The position numbers and the translations under genes were made by a program. This document shows positions 16,982 to 25,318 of a stretch of DNA of 64,000 nt, piece after piece. The stretch lies in assembly GCF_003991905.1 (NCBI RefSeq), contig NZ_RSCL01000018.1, forward strand, positions 1 through 64,000, given 5' to 3'. This stretch comes from Dulcicalothrix desertica PCC 7102 (GTDB lineage: Bacteria; Cyanobacteriota; Cyanobacteriia; Cyanobacteriales; Nostocaceae). Positions within the stretch are counted from its first letter, which is position 1. The number at the start of each line of letters is the position of its first letter. The notes under the pieces were generated by a model, which made no database searches, was not told the origin of the DNA, and worked only from the letters and a program-made list of their open reading frames with translations.

Positions 16982-17512
16982 ATGATTTACAAGAAAATTT
17001 TGGTTGCTCTCGATAAATCTTCACAAACTTGCATTGTCTTTGAAGAAGCATTAGGAATGGCTCAGAAGTACGGAAGCCAGTTAATGTTCTTTCATTGCAT
17101 CAATAGCAATAAACTAAATGAGCCGTTTTTATCTGTTGGCACTATTGGAGATGTTGATATGTACGGTGCTTTGCACAAACAGTACCAACAAAACTTACTT
17201 CACGAAATTCAACAAGTTGATATTTGGCTAGAAAGTTGCTGCCAGCAAGCCAATATCAAAAAAATTCCCGCACAATTTAAGCATGGATTTGGAGAAGCTG
17301 GTAAACAGATTTGCAGTTTAGCAGAGTCATGGGGTGCGGATTTAATTATATTAGGTCGCAGAGGGCACAGAGGGATTACAGAAATTTTGCTTGGTAGCGT
17401 CAGTAGTTATGTTCTTCATCACGCTCCTGCAAGCGTGTTGGTTGTACAAGAACAGATATTCACAAAGCATAAAAAATTTGTGATGACAACATCAACTCAA
17501 GCTGAAATGTGA
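16982..17512 (+). CDS. Universal stress protein (UspA family)
   Basis: Single-domain universal stress protein of 176 residues. The N-terminal KKILVALDKSS and the C-terminal ATP-binding signature are visible: LIILGRRGHRGITEILLGSVSSYVLHHAP matches G-x2-G-x9-G-(S/T), suggesting the ATP-binding subgroup. A tail of about 20 residues (KHKKFVMTTSTQAEM) extends beyond the usual end. It is likely a cytoplasmic dimer that helps survival under stress. It is divergent from osmC, and both genes carry a TCCTCA-type promoter. Confidence 0.9.
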   Translation: MIYKKILVALDKSSQTCIVFEEALGMAQKYGSQLMFFHCINSNKLNEPFLSVGTIGDVDMYGALHKQYQQNLLHEIQQVDIWLESCCQQANIKKIPAQFKHGFGEAGKQICSLAESWGADLIILGRRGHRGITEILLGSVSSYVLHHAPASVLVVQEQIFTKHKKFVMTTSTQAEM

Positions 17513-17594
17513 AGTTTTTATAAGTTTACGTAAATTTTATGTTAACAGTTGTTAAAAGTTAAGGGGGAAAGGTGCTATTTCAAACAGTACAGTT

Positions 17595-18188
17595 ATGAAA
17601 CTCAACCAAAAGATAGCGGTAACAACTTCCGGAGTTGCTCTAGGTTTTGCTGCAATAAAAGTCAGCCCAGTATATGCTATTACTCGAACTGTTGATTTTA
17701 CCATTACTGACGTTACTCAAACTGCTGCCTACGGAGGACCACCATTAGTTATAGAACAACCGCTTTCAGGTTTTTATAGCTTTGATGACCAATCAACACC
17801 CGTTGTAGTTCCTCCTGCGTCGCTTAATCTCTCTTTATTTCCTTTAACAGATTTTGGGTTTAATTTAAATGGGCGCCAGTTTTCGATTGAAGACATAAGC
17901 GGGTATGGCGGTACAGCAACAGACTTATTTATCAGCGGTTCTAAAGCGGAAGGGAATAATGTAGTAACAAATTTTTCTATTTTTGCGATTCCTAGACCAG
18001 GTTTTGCTGAACCTCGTTTTAATGGTTTTGCCCAAAGAGGTTCTTTTTTATATTCTTTAGAAGGCAAACCTCAGCTTCAAGTACGAACTACACCTGTGTC
18101 GGTTGCTGAACCAGCAACTTTAGCTAGTATATGTATCTTTGGACTTACTACTATATTTATTAAAAGAAAGATTGCATCAAATAATTAA
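17595..18188 (+). CDS. Exported PEP-CTERM-like protein
   Basis: Predicted secreted protein of 197 residues. It has an N-terminal signal-like segment (KIAVTTSGVALGFAAIKVSPVYA) and a C-terminal VAEPATLASICIFGLTTIFIKRK. The latter is the motif-hydrophobic-basic pattern of a PEP-CTERM sorting signal in a slightly divergent form (EPAT). The central part is beta-rich (DFTITDVTQTAAYGG) as in other cyanobacterial PEP-CTERM proteins. The stop overlaps the next start (TAATG), so it is translationally coupled to the glycosyltransferase-like gene. That suggests glycosylation of this or related surface proteins, which is inference. No TCCTCA site precedes it. Confidence 0.72.
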   Translation: MKLNQKIAVTTSGVALGFAAIKVSPVYAITRTVDFTITDVTQTAAYGGPPLVIEQPLSGFYSFDDQSTPVVVPPASLNLSLFPLTDFGFNLNGRQFSIEDISGYGGTATDLFISGSKAEGNNVVTNFSIFAIPRPGFAEPRFNGFAQRGSFLYSLEGKPQLQVRTTPVSVAEPATLASICIFGLTTIFIKRKIASNN

Positions 18189-19228
18189 TGAAAGTCCTAT
18201 TTGGTTGGGAACTAGGAGGAGGACAAGGGCACATTCAACGTCTTGTGGTGCTGGCAAGGGAACTTGAAATCTATGGATTCGAGCCAGTCTTTGCGCTCAA
18301 ATCCTACAATATTAAAGCGACAAGTTTTCCCTGGCAGATTGTCTTTGCTCCTCGCTTACCCTTTACTGGCAGGTCAGAATCTTACACATTTGCCGACATT
18401 TTAGAAACGTTTGGTTTTGGTAATTCTAATTTACTAAAATCGCATATCTTAGCATGGCAAGCGATTATAAAAGAGGTCAAGCCAAGTTTAATTATTACTG
18501 ACCATGCTCCTGGATTAGTACTAGCAGCAAAAAATATTGTGCCTACAATTGTTACAGGAGATGCTTTTACAGTACCGCCACCAGTTGAGATTTTTCCAAA
18601 CCTAAGAATTCCGGCGCCACTCGAATCACAACATCGTCAAGAGCAAGTTAGTAAAACAGTTAAGCAAATTCTTCAATATTCGGCGCCTTTAGGACAAATT
18701 CTTAATGGTGACACTAGTTTTATTTTTGGTATCCCTGAACTAGACCCATATCAGCATTTACGAACTCTGAACCAATACTTGAGTGTACACGTTACACCTA
18801 TTCCAAACAATTTATATAAAAGTGATGGTCATGCTTGGGCTTATTTGTACGATGACTATCCACACCGCAGTTTAGTTTTGAATACTCTCAAACCACAATG
18901 CGATTTTCAACCTTTAACAAAAGTACTAGCTGGAAAATCCCTTGCAATTCATCATGGAAGTTCAACAACTGCTATTACTTGTTTACTAGCGGGTATTCCT
19001 CAATTACTACTTCCCAAGCACTTGGAACACCAACTTAATACGGTTTCACTGTCTGGGTTAGGGGTAGCGAAGACAATTAACAATCCAACATGGGAAATTT
19101 TAGTAGCGAAAAGAGCGCAAGCTTACTTACTTGCAGAAAATGCTTTGCTCCAAGCTGAAAAACTTGCACATTGGAATCAAAACTTTATATCCGTTTTTGT
19201 CAAAACTTGTCTGAAATTTTTGAAATAA
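18188..19228 (+). CDS. GT-B fold glycosyltransferase-like protein
   Basis: Resembles UDP-sugar glycosyltransferases of the MurG/UGT type. The N-terminus MKVLFGWELGGGQGHIQRL is the acceptor-side glycine loop, SLIITDHAPG is typical of the group, and the C-terminal half has AIHHGSSTTAITCLLAGIPQLLLP with the nucleotide-sugar-binding HxG. Length (346) is slightly short for the family. Substrate is unknown. It overlaps the upstream PEP-CTERM-like gene by 1 bp and is surely co-translated. Confidence 0.75.
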   Translation: MKVLFGWELGGGQGHIQRLVVLARELEIYGFEPVFALKSYNIKATSFPWQIVFAPRLPFTGRSESYTFADILETFGFGNSNLLKSHILAWQAIIKEVKPSLIITDHAPGLVLAAKNIVPTIVTGDAFTVPPPVEIFPNLRIPAPLESQHRQEQVSKTVKQILQYSAPLGQILNGDTSFIFGIPELDPYQHLRTLNQYLSVHVTPIPNNLYKSDGHAWAYLYDDYPHRSLVLNTLKPQCDFQPLTKVLAGKSLAIHHGSSTTAITCLLAGIPQLLLPKHLEHQLNTVSLSGLGVAKTINNPTWEILVAKRAQAYLLAENALLQAEKLAHWNQNFISVFVKTCLKFLK

Positions 19229-19237
19229 CAGTTGGGT

Positions 19238-19271
19238 TGCTCACAAGTTCCTCAAGATTTTGTTTTAAGGT
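19238..19271 (+). promoter_or_regulatory. TCCTCA direct-repeat promoter, site 5
   Basis: TGCTCA-CAAGT-TCCTCA (19238-19254), an 11-nt spacer, then TAAGGT (19266-19271). It stands in front of a degraded coding fragment (19274-19423) and, further on, the peptidoglycan-binding protein gene. The original target may have decayed. Confidence 0.6.
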
Positions 19272-19273
19272 GA

Positions 19274-19423
19274 AATTATAGTATTAGTACTGATGTGAGT
19301 ACAGGTTATCCAAGCGTGCCAGGTGTGATTGGTAATGGTATGAATGTAGCCAAATTAATAACTAGAGAATCTGTGCGTAAAATAAAAGATGTACCAAAGT
19401 CATTGGTGGCGCCTCATCTTTAG
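19274..19423 (+). pseudogene. C-terminal remnant, possibly of an FAD-dependent oxidoreductase
   Basis: An open frame without a start reads STDVSTGYPSVPGVIGNGMN, then VAKLITRESVRK, and ends KSLVAPHL before a TAG. The spacing of Gly and Pro residues recalls the C-terminal FAD-contacting segment of phytoene-desaturase-like enzymes, compare GGSVPVVAMSGRNI in the intact gene at 21372-22916. It follows a TCCTCA promoter. I infer a decayed gene; the family call is tentative. Confidence 0.4.
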
Positions 19424-19504
19424 TAGAATTTGGCAAGATAAGTTACCCAAAATAAAGCGATAAAATAGTTAGTAATTTCTAAAAATGATAGATGAGGATA
19501 AACT

Positions 19505-19777
19505 ATGCTAGTTCAAACTCAATCTGTAAAGTTGGTCAATACCACTGATATGCCAGTTTTAGAACTAGGTGCTTGTGGGGAGGCTGTGAAATTTTTGCAA
19601 GTGCTACTTGTCGCTTATGGATTTTTGACTCGCGATTTCGTTAGCGATGAGTTTAACGGTAGAACAGAGCTATCAGTCAAAAATTTTCAAACCGTTCATC
19701 GTTTGTATGTGGATGGTATTGTTGGAAGCCAAACATGGCAAAAGTTAGCAGAGCTTGCAACTGAACACCATTATTAA
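19505..19777 (+). CDS. Peptidoglycan-binding (PGB_1) domain protein
   Basis: A 90-residue protein consisting of one PG_binding_1 domain: LELGACGEAVKFLQVLL, then NGRTELSVKNFQTVHRLYVDGIVGSQTW, the classic pattern ending in the DGIVG-xxTW motif. No signal peptide is seen, so either export is unconventional or it works inside the cell. GATGAGGAT upstream provides a ribosome-binding site. Such stand-alone domains are common in cyanobacteria, with no known function. It probably belongs to the stress island. Confidence 0.82.
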   Translation: MLVQTQSVKLVNTTDMPVLELGACGEAVKFLQVLLVAYGFLTRDFVSDEFNGRTELSVKNFQTVHRLYVDGIVGSQTWQKLAELATEHHY

Positions 19778-19848
19778 ATTAGAATGAAACTAACTGAATT
19801 CTCTGCTTTACGAGCAAACATCGCCGCCATTTTACTAATAGGTTGATA

Positions 19849-20100
19849 TCATTCATCGTTAATAAGCGTAAGTACTTTTGGCTGAAAACGCTTGACCTCC
19901 ACAGAACTGATTTCGGCTCCTTCTTGAGCGATATCTTCAATGTATCCAAATTGAGATACTTTTGCAGCCGATTCAGTTATGAAAGGACCAAAATAGTAAG
20001 TGCAATGAGGGTTATTAGTAACTACCTTTAGCCACCATGCTAATCTTAATTGTTCTAATAAAGATACAGTAATGTTTTCAGCAGTTTCTAAAATATTCAC
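19849..20100 (-). CDS. DUF1816 domain protein
   Basis: Cyanobacterial DUF1816 protein of about 83 residues. Key segments are LRLAWWLKVVTNNPHCTYYFGPF and YIEDIAQEGAEISSVEVKR. Function is unknown; the family is restricted to cyanobacteria and has been associated with phycobilisome-linker-like proteins. I place the start at the GTG at 20100, because GGAG lies 7 nt upstream, rather than at the TTG at 20115 that precedes that ribosome-binding site. Confidence 0.75.
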   Translation of the reverse strand: MNILETAENITVSLLEQLRLAWWLKVVTNNPHCTYYFGPFITESAAKVSQFGYIEDIAQEGAEISSVEVKRFQPKVLTLINDE

Positions 20101-20160
20101 AGTTTTTCTCCACAAATTGTTTTTCTAAGTAATTGGTAAAGTGTAGATTTAGATAGTCTT

Positions 20161-20874
20161 TTAGACTAATGATAGCGTTTGCAAACAAGTTCGGTTTGAG
20201 TTTGCTAATTGTAAGTGATGCTTAAACCATTGATTCGCTAATCTCGCAGTTTCTTCTAATGTTCCGGGTTCTTCAAACTTGTGGGATGCATTTGGGATAA
20301 CTTCAAGCCGTTTATCATGGGCTGGAATTTGTAACAATGCATCTTCATTCATGGTAATAGTTGGGTAATCTTCGCCACCTACAATCAGTAATGTAGGCGC
20401 CTGCAAATACGTAAGGTCAGAACCGATTAAGTATGTATAGGCACTACGCGCAACAACCGAGCAAACTTTCGTTCGTTGTGCTGCTGCTAATAGAGCCGCT
20501 CCGCCTAGGGCACTGGCGCCAAAGTAACCTATTTTAAGATTACAAGTCATCGCATTTTCCGCCAGCCAATCAGTTATGCCTACAAGTCGCGTTGCTAGAT
20601 GTAGGATATTACAACGAAAATGTTTGCTCCGTTGGTCGAGTCGGTCTTCTTCTTCCGTTAGCAAATGGATTAATATTGTTGCCCAACCAGCTTGGCGTAA
20701 GAGATGAGCAAGATAACGGAGTCGATGTTCGTACTTAATACTACTTTTGGCGCTTGGAATTACAACTATTCCCTGTGCGTCTTCAGGAATTACTAACTCG
20801 CCTTCTAGTTTGACTTGACCTAACTGGACAGTGATGATTTGCTCTTCTACTTCAAATGCTTGTTTTTTATACAC
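20161..20874 (-). CDS. Alpha/beta hydrolase (dienelactone-hydrolase-like)
   Basis: Alpha/beta hydrolase of 237 residues. Nucleophile elbow GYFGASALGG (Ser in GAS), acid in LIVGGEDYP and histidine in NASHKFEEPG are all present. The GASALGG elbow lacks the second glycine at the usual GxSxG place, a mild oddity. The group is related to hydrolases often fused to phosphoribosyltransferases in stress clusters. Substrate is unknown. GGAGGAA upstream of the ATG is a strong ribosome-binding site. It has its own TCCTCA promoter, 92 nt upstream, supporting a stress role. Confidence 0.8.
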   Translation of the reverse strand: MYKKQAFEVEEQIITVQLGQVKLEGELVIPEDAQGIVVIPSAKSSIKYEHRLRYLAHLLRQAGWATILIHLLTEEEDRLDQRSKHFRCNILHLATRLVGITDWLAENAMTCNLKIGYFGASALGGAALLAAAQRTKVCSVVARSAYTYLIGSDLTYLQAPTLLIVGGEDYPTITMNEDALLQIPAHDKRLEVIPNASHKFEEPGTLEETARLANQWFKHHLQLANSNRTCLQTLSLV

Positions 20875-20965
20875 AAAAATTCCTCCAATTTCTTAATTAT
20901 TACGGTTCTCTTACGGAATCGTTATATTTATTTCGCCACATTCCGAACTAGACAAGTTATGTTTA

Positions 20966-20999
20966 AGCCTAAACAACAAAATTGAGGAACTTGTGAAGA
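20966..20999 (-). promoter_or_regulatory. TCCTCA direct-repeat promoter, site 6 (hydrolase)
   Basis: On the minus strand: TCTTCA-CAAGT-TCCTCA (20999 to 20983), an 11-nt spacer, then TAGGCT (20971 to 20966). It serves the alpha/beta hydrolase gene starting at 20874. Confidence 0.65.
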
Positions 21000-21075
21000 T
21001 AATTTGCTATTACAATGCACGGATTTTATAAACGATGTGGGGATTACTGTATTTAATTTGTAATAAAATTGACAA

Positions 21076-21109
21076 TCCTCACAACTTCCTCAAACTTTTC
21101 ACATAATCT
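21076..21109 (+). promoter_or_regulatory. TCCTCA direct-repeat promoter, site 7 (DUF2949 gene)
   Basis: TCCTCA-CAACT-TCCTCA (21076-21092), an 11-nt spacer, then TAATCT (21104-21109). It is divergent from site 6 with about 75 bp between the motifs. It drives the DUF2949 gene and probably the FAD oxidoreductase behind it. Confidence 0.7.
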
Positions 21110-21139
21110 GACAATACAGTATTCATGAGGGGTAGTAAC

Positions 21140-21334
21140 ATGGAAACTACTAGAATGATTGAGTTGATCGGCTTTTTGCAGAAAGACCTGGCAATTCCAG
21201 CATCGGATTTGCAATTGGCATTACGGCACCCAGAGCAAACCCCTAGTTCCTTACCAATGATTTTATGGCAGTATGGTTTGGTAACTTTAAGTCAATTAGA
21301 CCAAATTTTTGACTGGTTGCAGAGGAGCTTTTGA
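21140..21334 (+). CDS. DUF2949 family small protein
   Basis: Small cyanobacterial protein (64 residues) of the DUF2949 type: FLQKDLAIPASDLQLALRH, then LPMILWQYGLVTLSQLDQIFDWL. Function is unknown. I use the ATG at 21140 (METTRMIELI) because GAGGGG lies upstream of it; the ATG at 21125 lies at that ribosome-binding site. The following oxidoreductase gene starts 37 bp after the stop, so an operon is likely. Confidence 0.78.
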   Translation: METTRMIELIGFLQKDLAIPASDLQLALRHPEQTPSSLPMILWQYGLVTLSQLDQIFDWLQRSF

Positions 21335-21371
21335 AGTTAACAATTTTTATAAAACTTAAGTACTATCACCT

Positions 21372-22916
21372 ATGAAAAGTTCCTCAACCGACATCATTAT
21401 TATTGGTGCAGGCATTGCTGGACTGGCAGCAGGTTGCTATGCCCAAATGAATGGTTATCGTACCCAAATTTTTGAGATGCACAACTTGCCTGGTGGTTTA
21501 TGTACCGCATGGAAGCGCAAAGGTTATGTATTTGATGGCTGTATTCACTATCTATTTGGCTCTGGAAAAAACCAGCCGTTTTATCAAATGTGGGAGGAAC
21601 TAGGTGCAGTTCAGGGTCGGCAGTTTGTCCATCACGATGAGTTTATGCGGATTGTGGCGCCGGATGGCAAAACTCTAATTGTCTATAGTGATCCCGACCG
21701 ACTCGAACGGCATATGTTAAGTCTCTCACCGAGTGACAAAAGGCTGATAAAGGAATTTTGTGCGGGTATCTGGGATTTTACCGACTTTGATATGTCCTTA
21801 CTCCAGCAAAAGCCAAAAGTTTTGATGAATCCTGTTGACTGGGTTCGTTTGAGTTGGAAAATGCTACCGTTTGTTGGATTACTTAATAAATGGGGGAAAA
21901 TCTCGGCATCTGAATTTGGCAATCACTTCCAAGACCCCTTTTTACGTTGTGCAATCCCACAAATGTTTGCTTGGAAAGACATTCCGATGATGGTCGGTAT
22001 GTCGCTGTTAGCATATACATTTAACAAAAACGCTGGGTTTCCAGTAGGCGCCTCATTAGAATTTGCGCGCGCTATTGAAAAGCGCTATTTAGATAATGGT
22101 GGTGAAATTCATTATTGTTCCCAAGTCGAGCGCGTTCTTGTGGAAAACGACCAGGCTGTGGGAGTGCGGTTGTATAGCAATGAAGAATATTATGCTGACC
22201 GTATCATTTCTGCTTGTGACGGGCGCGGTACAATTTTTGACTTGCTAGGAGGTAAGTATCTCAATCGCCAAATAAAAAAACTCTATGATGGTCATCTACC
22301 GTTACACTCACAACTTCAGGTTTCTCTTGGCTTAAATCGCGATTTATCTTCTAAACCTCACTGGGTTACTTACTTGTTAGAGCAACCAATAGTCATTGCT
22401 GGCGAGGAACGTTACGAAATTGGTGTCAAGCACTATTGCTTCGATCCTTCCCTAGCTCCTGCGGGTAAATCAGTAGTTATCGTGATGCTAAATACACCCT
22501 ACGATTACTGGCAGCGCATTTATGGACGGTCTATATATGATGCTGAACAAATACAAGAATCGCATATTCTCATCAATCAATTGGAGAAATTTTACCCTGA
22601 TATTAAAGCTGACATTGAATTTATAGATGTGGCTACACCCCTTAGTTATGAACGCTACACTGGTAATTGGCAAGGTTCAAACTGTGGCTGGTTGTTAACA
22701 AAAAAGACGATGTTTCAGATGGTCGCTGGTATAGACAAGACGCTGCCAGGTTTGGATAATTTTTATATGATTGGGCAATGGGTTGAACCTGGTGGTAGTG
22801 TGCCAGTAGTTGCAATGTCGGGACGTAATATAATTCAGCAAATTTGCCATGAGGACAAAAAGGTATTTATAACTACAACCCTTGATTCTAAAATTGTTAA
22901 GTCAAAAGCAATATAG
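21372..22916 (+). CDS. NAD(P)/FAD-dependent oxidoreductase of the phytoene-desaturase-like family
   Basis: FAD-binding oxidoreductase (514 residues) related to CrtI, carotenoid isomerase and retinol saturase. The N-terminal dinucleotide fold IIIIGAGIAGLAAGCYAQ is followed by NLPGGLCTAWKRKGYVFDG, which carries the conserved GG. The C-terminal FAD contact is IGQWVEPGGSVPVVAMSGRNI. It lacks diagnostic features of CrtI, CrtH or CrtO that I could name, so I give no symbol. A carotenoid- or polyene-modifying reaction is inferred. It is probably co-transcribed with the DUF2949 gene from a TCCTCA promoter. Confidence 0.82.
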   Translation: MKSSSTDIIIIGAGIAGLAAGCYAQMNGYRTQIFEMHNLPGGLCTAWKRKGYVFDGCIHYLFGSGKNQPFYQMWEELGAVQGRQFVHHDEFMRIVAPDGKTLIVYSDPDRLERHMLSLSPSDKRLIKEFCAGIWDFTDFDMSLLQQKPKVLMNPVDWVRLSWKMLPFVGLLNKWGKISASEFGNHFQDPFLRCAIPQMFAWKDIPMMVGMSLLAYTFNKNAGFPVGASLEFARAIEKRYLDNGGEIHYCSQVERVLVENDQAVGVRLYSNEEYYADRIISACDGRGTIFDLLGGKYLNRQIKKLYDGHLPLHSQLQVSLGLNRDLSSKPHWVTYLLEQPIVIAGEERYEIGVKHYCFDPSLAPAGKSVVIVMLNTPYDYWQRIYGRSIYDAEQIQESHILINQLEKFYPDIKADIEFIDVATPLSYERYTGNWQGSNCGWLLTKKTMFQMVAGIDKTLPGLDNFYMIGQWVEPGGSVPVVAMSGRNIIQQICHEDKKVFITTTLDSKIVKSKAI

Positions 22917-23087
22917 TAATTGTTAAGTTTTGTCAATTATTTTAGTTGCTGATTCTATTATTATAAATTGTAAATTTTGTCAATCAAGAATAATACTTTT
23001 ATTAGAAAATGAGTCAAAATAATAATATATAAAAAATAGGCATATCCTCAGACACTTCAAGCTACCTTTTGAGGAAGGAAGGTAAGT

Positions 23088-23699
23088 ATGAATAATAAAA
23101 TTTCTTGGAAAACACCGTTCGTGGTTGTACAAGTTTTTCTCACTACAGCGACACTAATAGCAGCCTTTGCTAGCCCCGCCTTTGCCGCACCAAAAGTTGA
23201 AATTGTCGGCGCCGGCTACGGTGGCAGTGGTTGTCCTGGAGGTTCCGCGAATGTTACCGTTAGCCCAGATGGTCAAGAGCTAACTATTCTATTCGATAAG
23301 TTTATGGCTCTTGGAAATAACTCTAGAGAAAGCCGCAAAAGCTGTAACTTGACTATTCCAATCAAAGTACCTCAAGGCTATCAAATTTCCCTTTATGATG
23401 CTGATTATCGAGGCTATGTTGCTCCTAAAACCATTGGGCAACTAAGAGCAGAGTATTTCTTCGCTGGTGGACGTGGGCCTGTTTTTTCGCGGAAATTCAA
23501 TGGTGAAACGCAGTACAACGTTCGAGACAGTTTAGCAACGGTTGCTGATGTCTGGTCGCGCTGTGGCGACAGTTTGAACATGCGGGTAAATGCTGCGATG
23601 TCGGCTAGTGGTCAAGGTATGGCTACTGTTGACTCCTTCGATCTCGCACACCGAGGTTTGATTTATCATATCAAATATCGTACCTGCCCTAGTAATTAG
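23088..23699 (+). CDS. DUF4360 secreted protein
   Basis: Exported protein of 203 residues with a signal peptide (TLIAAFASPAFAA, cleavage near residue 33) and one DUF4360 domain. It has the typical GYGGSGCPGGSANVTVSPDG, then RKSCNLTIPIKVPQGYQ, GGRGPVFSRKF and a final KYRTC. Four cysteines suit two disulfides. DUF4360 proteins are of unknown function and also occur in fungi. GAGGAAGGAAGG gives a strong ribosome-binding site. A half-site TCCTCA occurs upstream near 23045 without a clear second repeat. Confidence 0.85.
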   Translation: MNNKISWKTPFVVVQVFLTTATLIAAFASPAFAAPKVEIVGAGYGGSGCPGGSANVTVSPDGQELTILFDKFMALGNNSRESRKSCNLTIPIKVPQGYQISLYDADYRGYVAPKTIGQLRAEYFFAGGRGPVFSRKFNGETQYNVRDSLATVADVWSRCGDSLNMRVNAAMSASGQGMATVDSFDLAHRGLIYHIKYRTCPSN

Positions 23700-23725
23700 T
23701 AAAATTCAGATGATTTATCAGTATG

Positions 23726-23760
23726 TTTACTAACTATTGAGTTAATCAATAGTTAGTAAA
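23726..23760. terminator. 15-bp perfect stem-loop between convergent genes
   Basis: TTTACTAACTATTGA, loop GTTAA, TCAATAGTTAGTAAA: a perfect inverted repeat between the convergent DUF4360 and HlyD genes. It lacks a T-run, so it is best called a bidirectional transcript-end hairpin. Confidence 0.6.
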
Positions 23761-23811
23761 TGGCTAAAAATGATGAATTTCAGAATTATTACTTCCTATT
23801 GCGTGTAATAT

Positions 23812-25224
23812 TTATCGAAGTTTAATTTCACTACCATCATGAATCTGCTCGCTAGGATGCAGAATAACTAATTCTTCTTCTTTCAATCCTCGACGAATTT
23901 CTGCTTCAAAATCGCTGCGTCGTCCAACTTGAACCAGGCGCCGAACTGCTTTACCATCTTTAATTACAAACGTACACCATGATTGACCACAGCGAAACAG
24001 CGAACTTAATGGTGCCTTTAATATACTTTTCCCATCCCAAATTATAATTTTTACATCAACACGGTAAGCATCACCAAGAGATTTAGCTGTATCAACAAAA
24101 TCACCAATTACGTTGACACGCTGTTCTTCCACCCCCAAGGCAGAAACTTTGGTAAATGCAGAAGGTTCTATCCGTCTAACTTTTGCTTTAATTGCTTGAA
24201 TATCTCCTCCTTGGTCAATTAATATAGTGTCTCCGATTTGAATTTTGGTTGCATCACTCGAAAGTACATCAATAACTAGCTCTAGTTGCGAGATATTACC
24301 TACTTCAAGTACAGGTGTACCTGATGTAACGAACTGGGCACTTTCTTTTTGCACTCGCAGTACTTGGCCACTTACAGGTGAGTAAATATTAGTACGTGCG
24401 GCTTCATCTCTCAACTTTGAAAGTTCTGCTTCAACGCTGGCGATACGAGCATCATAGACTTTAAGTAAATAATCAGGGTCTTTTTGCTCTTGTTGTAAAA
24501 CTAAAAGCGTCGCGCGTGCAACTTCAACCTCATTGGCAGATGCTTTTGCTGCAAGCTTTACAGTTTCTAGTTCTTTAGCTTTAGTTATTTGATTAAGTTC
24601 TGCAACTTCCCTATTTTGACGGGGAATAGCACCAGATGTCTGTAATTGCTGGGCACGCTGAGTATCTCGTTGCGCTTGTTCCAATGCAGCTTGTGCTTGT
24701 ACAACTCTTGCCTCTGCTTGTTGCTGTGTTGCAAGTGCTGCTTGGATACGTTTTTGTGCTTGTTCGAGGTTGGCTGGCTTTGGGCGTTGCGTTGCTACTC
24801 CTTGACGTTGCGCGCGCCATTCTGCCAATCTTCCCAAAGCCTCTTTCACCGAGGAAGTCAGAGGAAGTGGGTCGATACGTGCGACTACTGCTCCTTGTTC
24901 AACTTTATCGCCTTCATCCAATTCTATTCGTGCGAGACGACCATCGACAGGCGCCGAAATTGTATAACGATTACGCACTCGTGTTTTACCTTCAGCATTA
25001 ACGCTAACCTGCAATTCACCGCGACTAAGGCGCCTGGTATCTACAGGAATAGGAGTAGGACGGAAAGCTTGTACAATTAAAACAACGGTAGTAAAAGCAA
25101 TTGTAAAATAGATAAACAGTTTGGGCGATATTTTAGGTAAGCGTTTCCTTAATCGTTTAGTTTCCGAAATTGGTTCATTCTCGTTCGGTTGTTCTTTTAA
25201 CCACCTGGAAGGTAAAAGTTTCAT
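23812..25224 (-). CDS. HlyD-family membrane fusion protein
   Basis: Periplasmic adaptor of an ABC efflux complex. The 470 residues show one membrane segment (about 34-52), a first biotinyl-lipoyl-like half (VDGRLARIELDEGDKVEQGAVVARIDP), a long Gln/Ala-rich coiled coil (about 130-280), and the second half (INIYSPVSGQV region). Beta-barrel and membrane-proximal domains lead to the end. It should connect the FtsX-type permease encoded upstream to an outer-membrane channel. A TCCTCA promoter lies 75 nt upstream, so the adaptor can be expressed separately from the permease, whose stop is 95 bp before this start. Confidence 0.88.
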   Translation of the reverse strand: MKLLPSRWLKEQPNENEPISETKRLRKRLPKISPKLFIYFTIAFTTVVLIVQAFRPTPIPVDTRRLSRGELQVSVNAEGKTRVRNRYTISAPVDGRLARIELDEGDKVEQGAVVARIDPLPLTSSVKEALGRLAEWRAQRQGVATQRPKPANLEQAQKRIQAALATQQQAEARVVQAQAALEQAQRDTQRAQQLQTSGAIPRQNREVAELNQITKAKELETVKLAAKASANEVEVARATLLVLQQEQKDPDYLLKVYDARIASVEAELSKLRDEAARTNIYSPVSGQVLRVQKESAQFVTSGTPVLEVGNISQLELVIDVLSSDATKIQIGDTILIDQGGDIQAIKAKVRRIEPSAFTKVSALGVEEQRVNVIGDFVDTAKSLGDAYRVDVKIIIWDGKSILKAPLSSLFRCGQSWCTFVIKDGKAVRRLVQVGRRSDFEAEIRRGLKEEELVILHPSEQIHDGSEIKLR

Positions 25225-25281
25225 GTTGAATTGTTTGTATATAAATTTACCTAGATGCTTAAATTGTGGCTATATATATTA

Positions 25282-25315
25282 AGATTAAACAGTAAAATTG
25301 AGGAAGTTGTGAGGA
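25282..25315 (-). promoter_or_regulatory. TCCTCA direct-repeat promoter, site 8 (hlyD-like gene)
   Basis: On the minus strand: TCCTCA-CAACT-TCCTCA (25315 to 25299), an 11-nt spacer, then TAATCT (25287 to 25282). It lies in the 94-bp gap between the permease stop and the HlyD start, giving the adaptor its own promoter within the exporter operon. Confidence 0.72.
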
Positions 25316-25318
25316 TGT

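Noticed and set aside
23041-23087. An eleventh TCCTCA promoter in front of the DUF4360 gene
   Set aside because: TCCTCA near 23045 has no second half-site at 11 bp, so it was not counted.
24636-25080. Long plus-strand open frames opposite the HlyD gene
   Set aside because: They are shadows caused by the Ala/Gln-rich coiled coil of the HlyD protein; translations are Leu/Cys-rich and have no recognisable domain.
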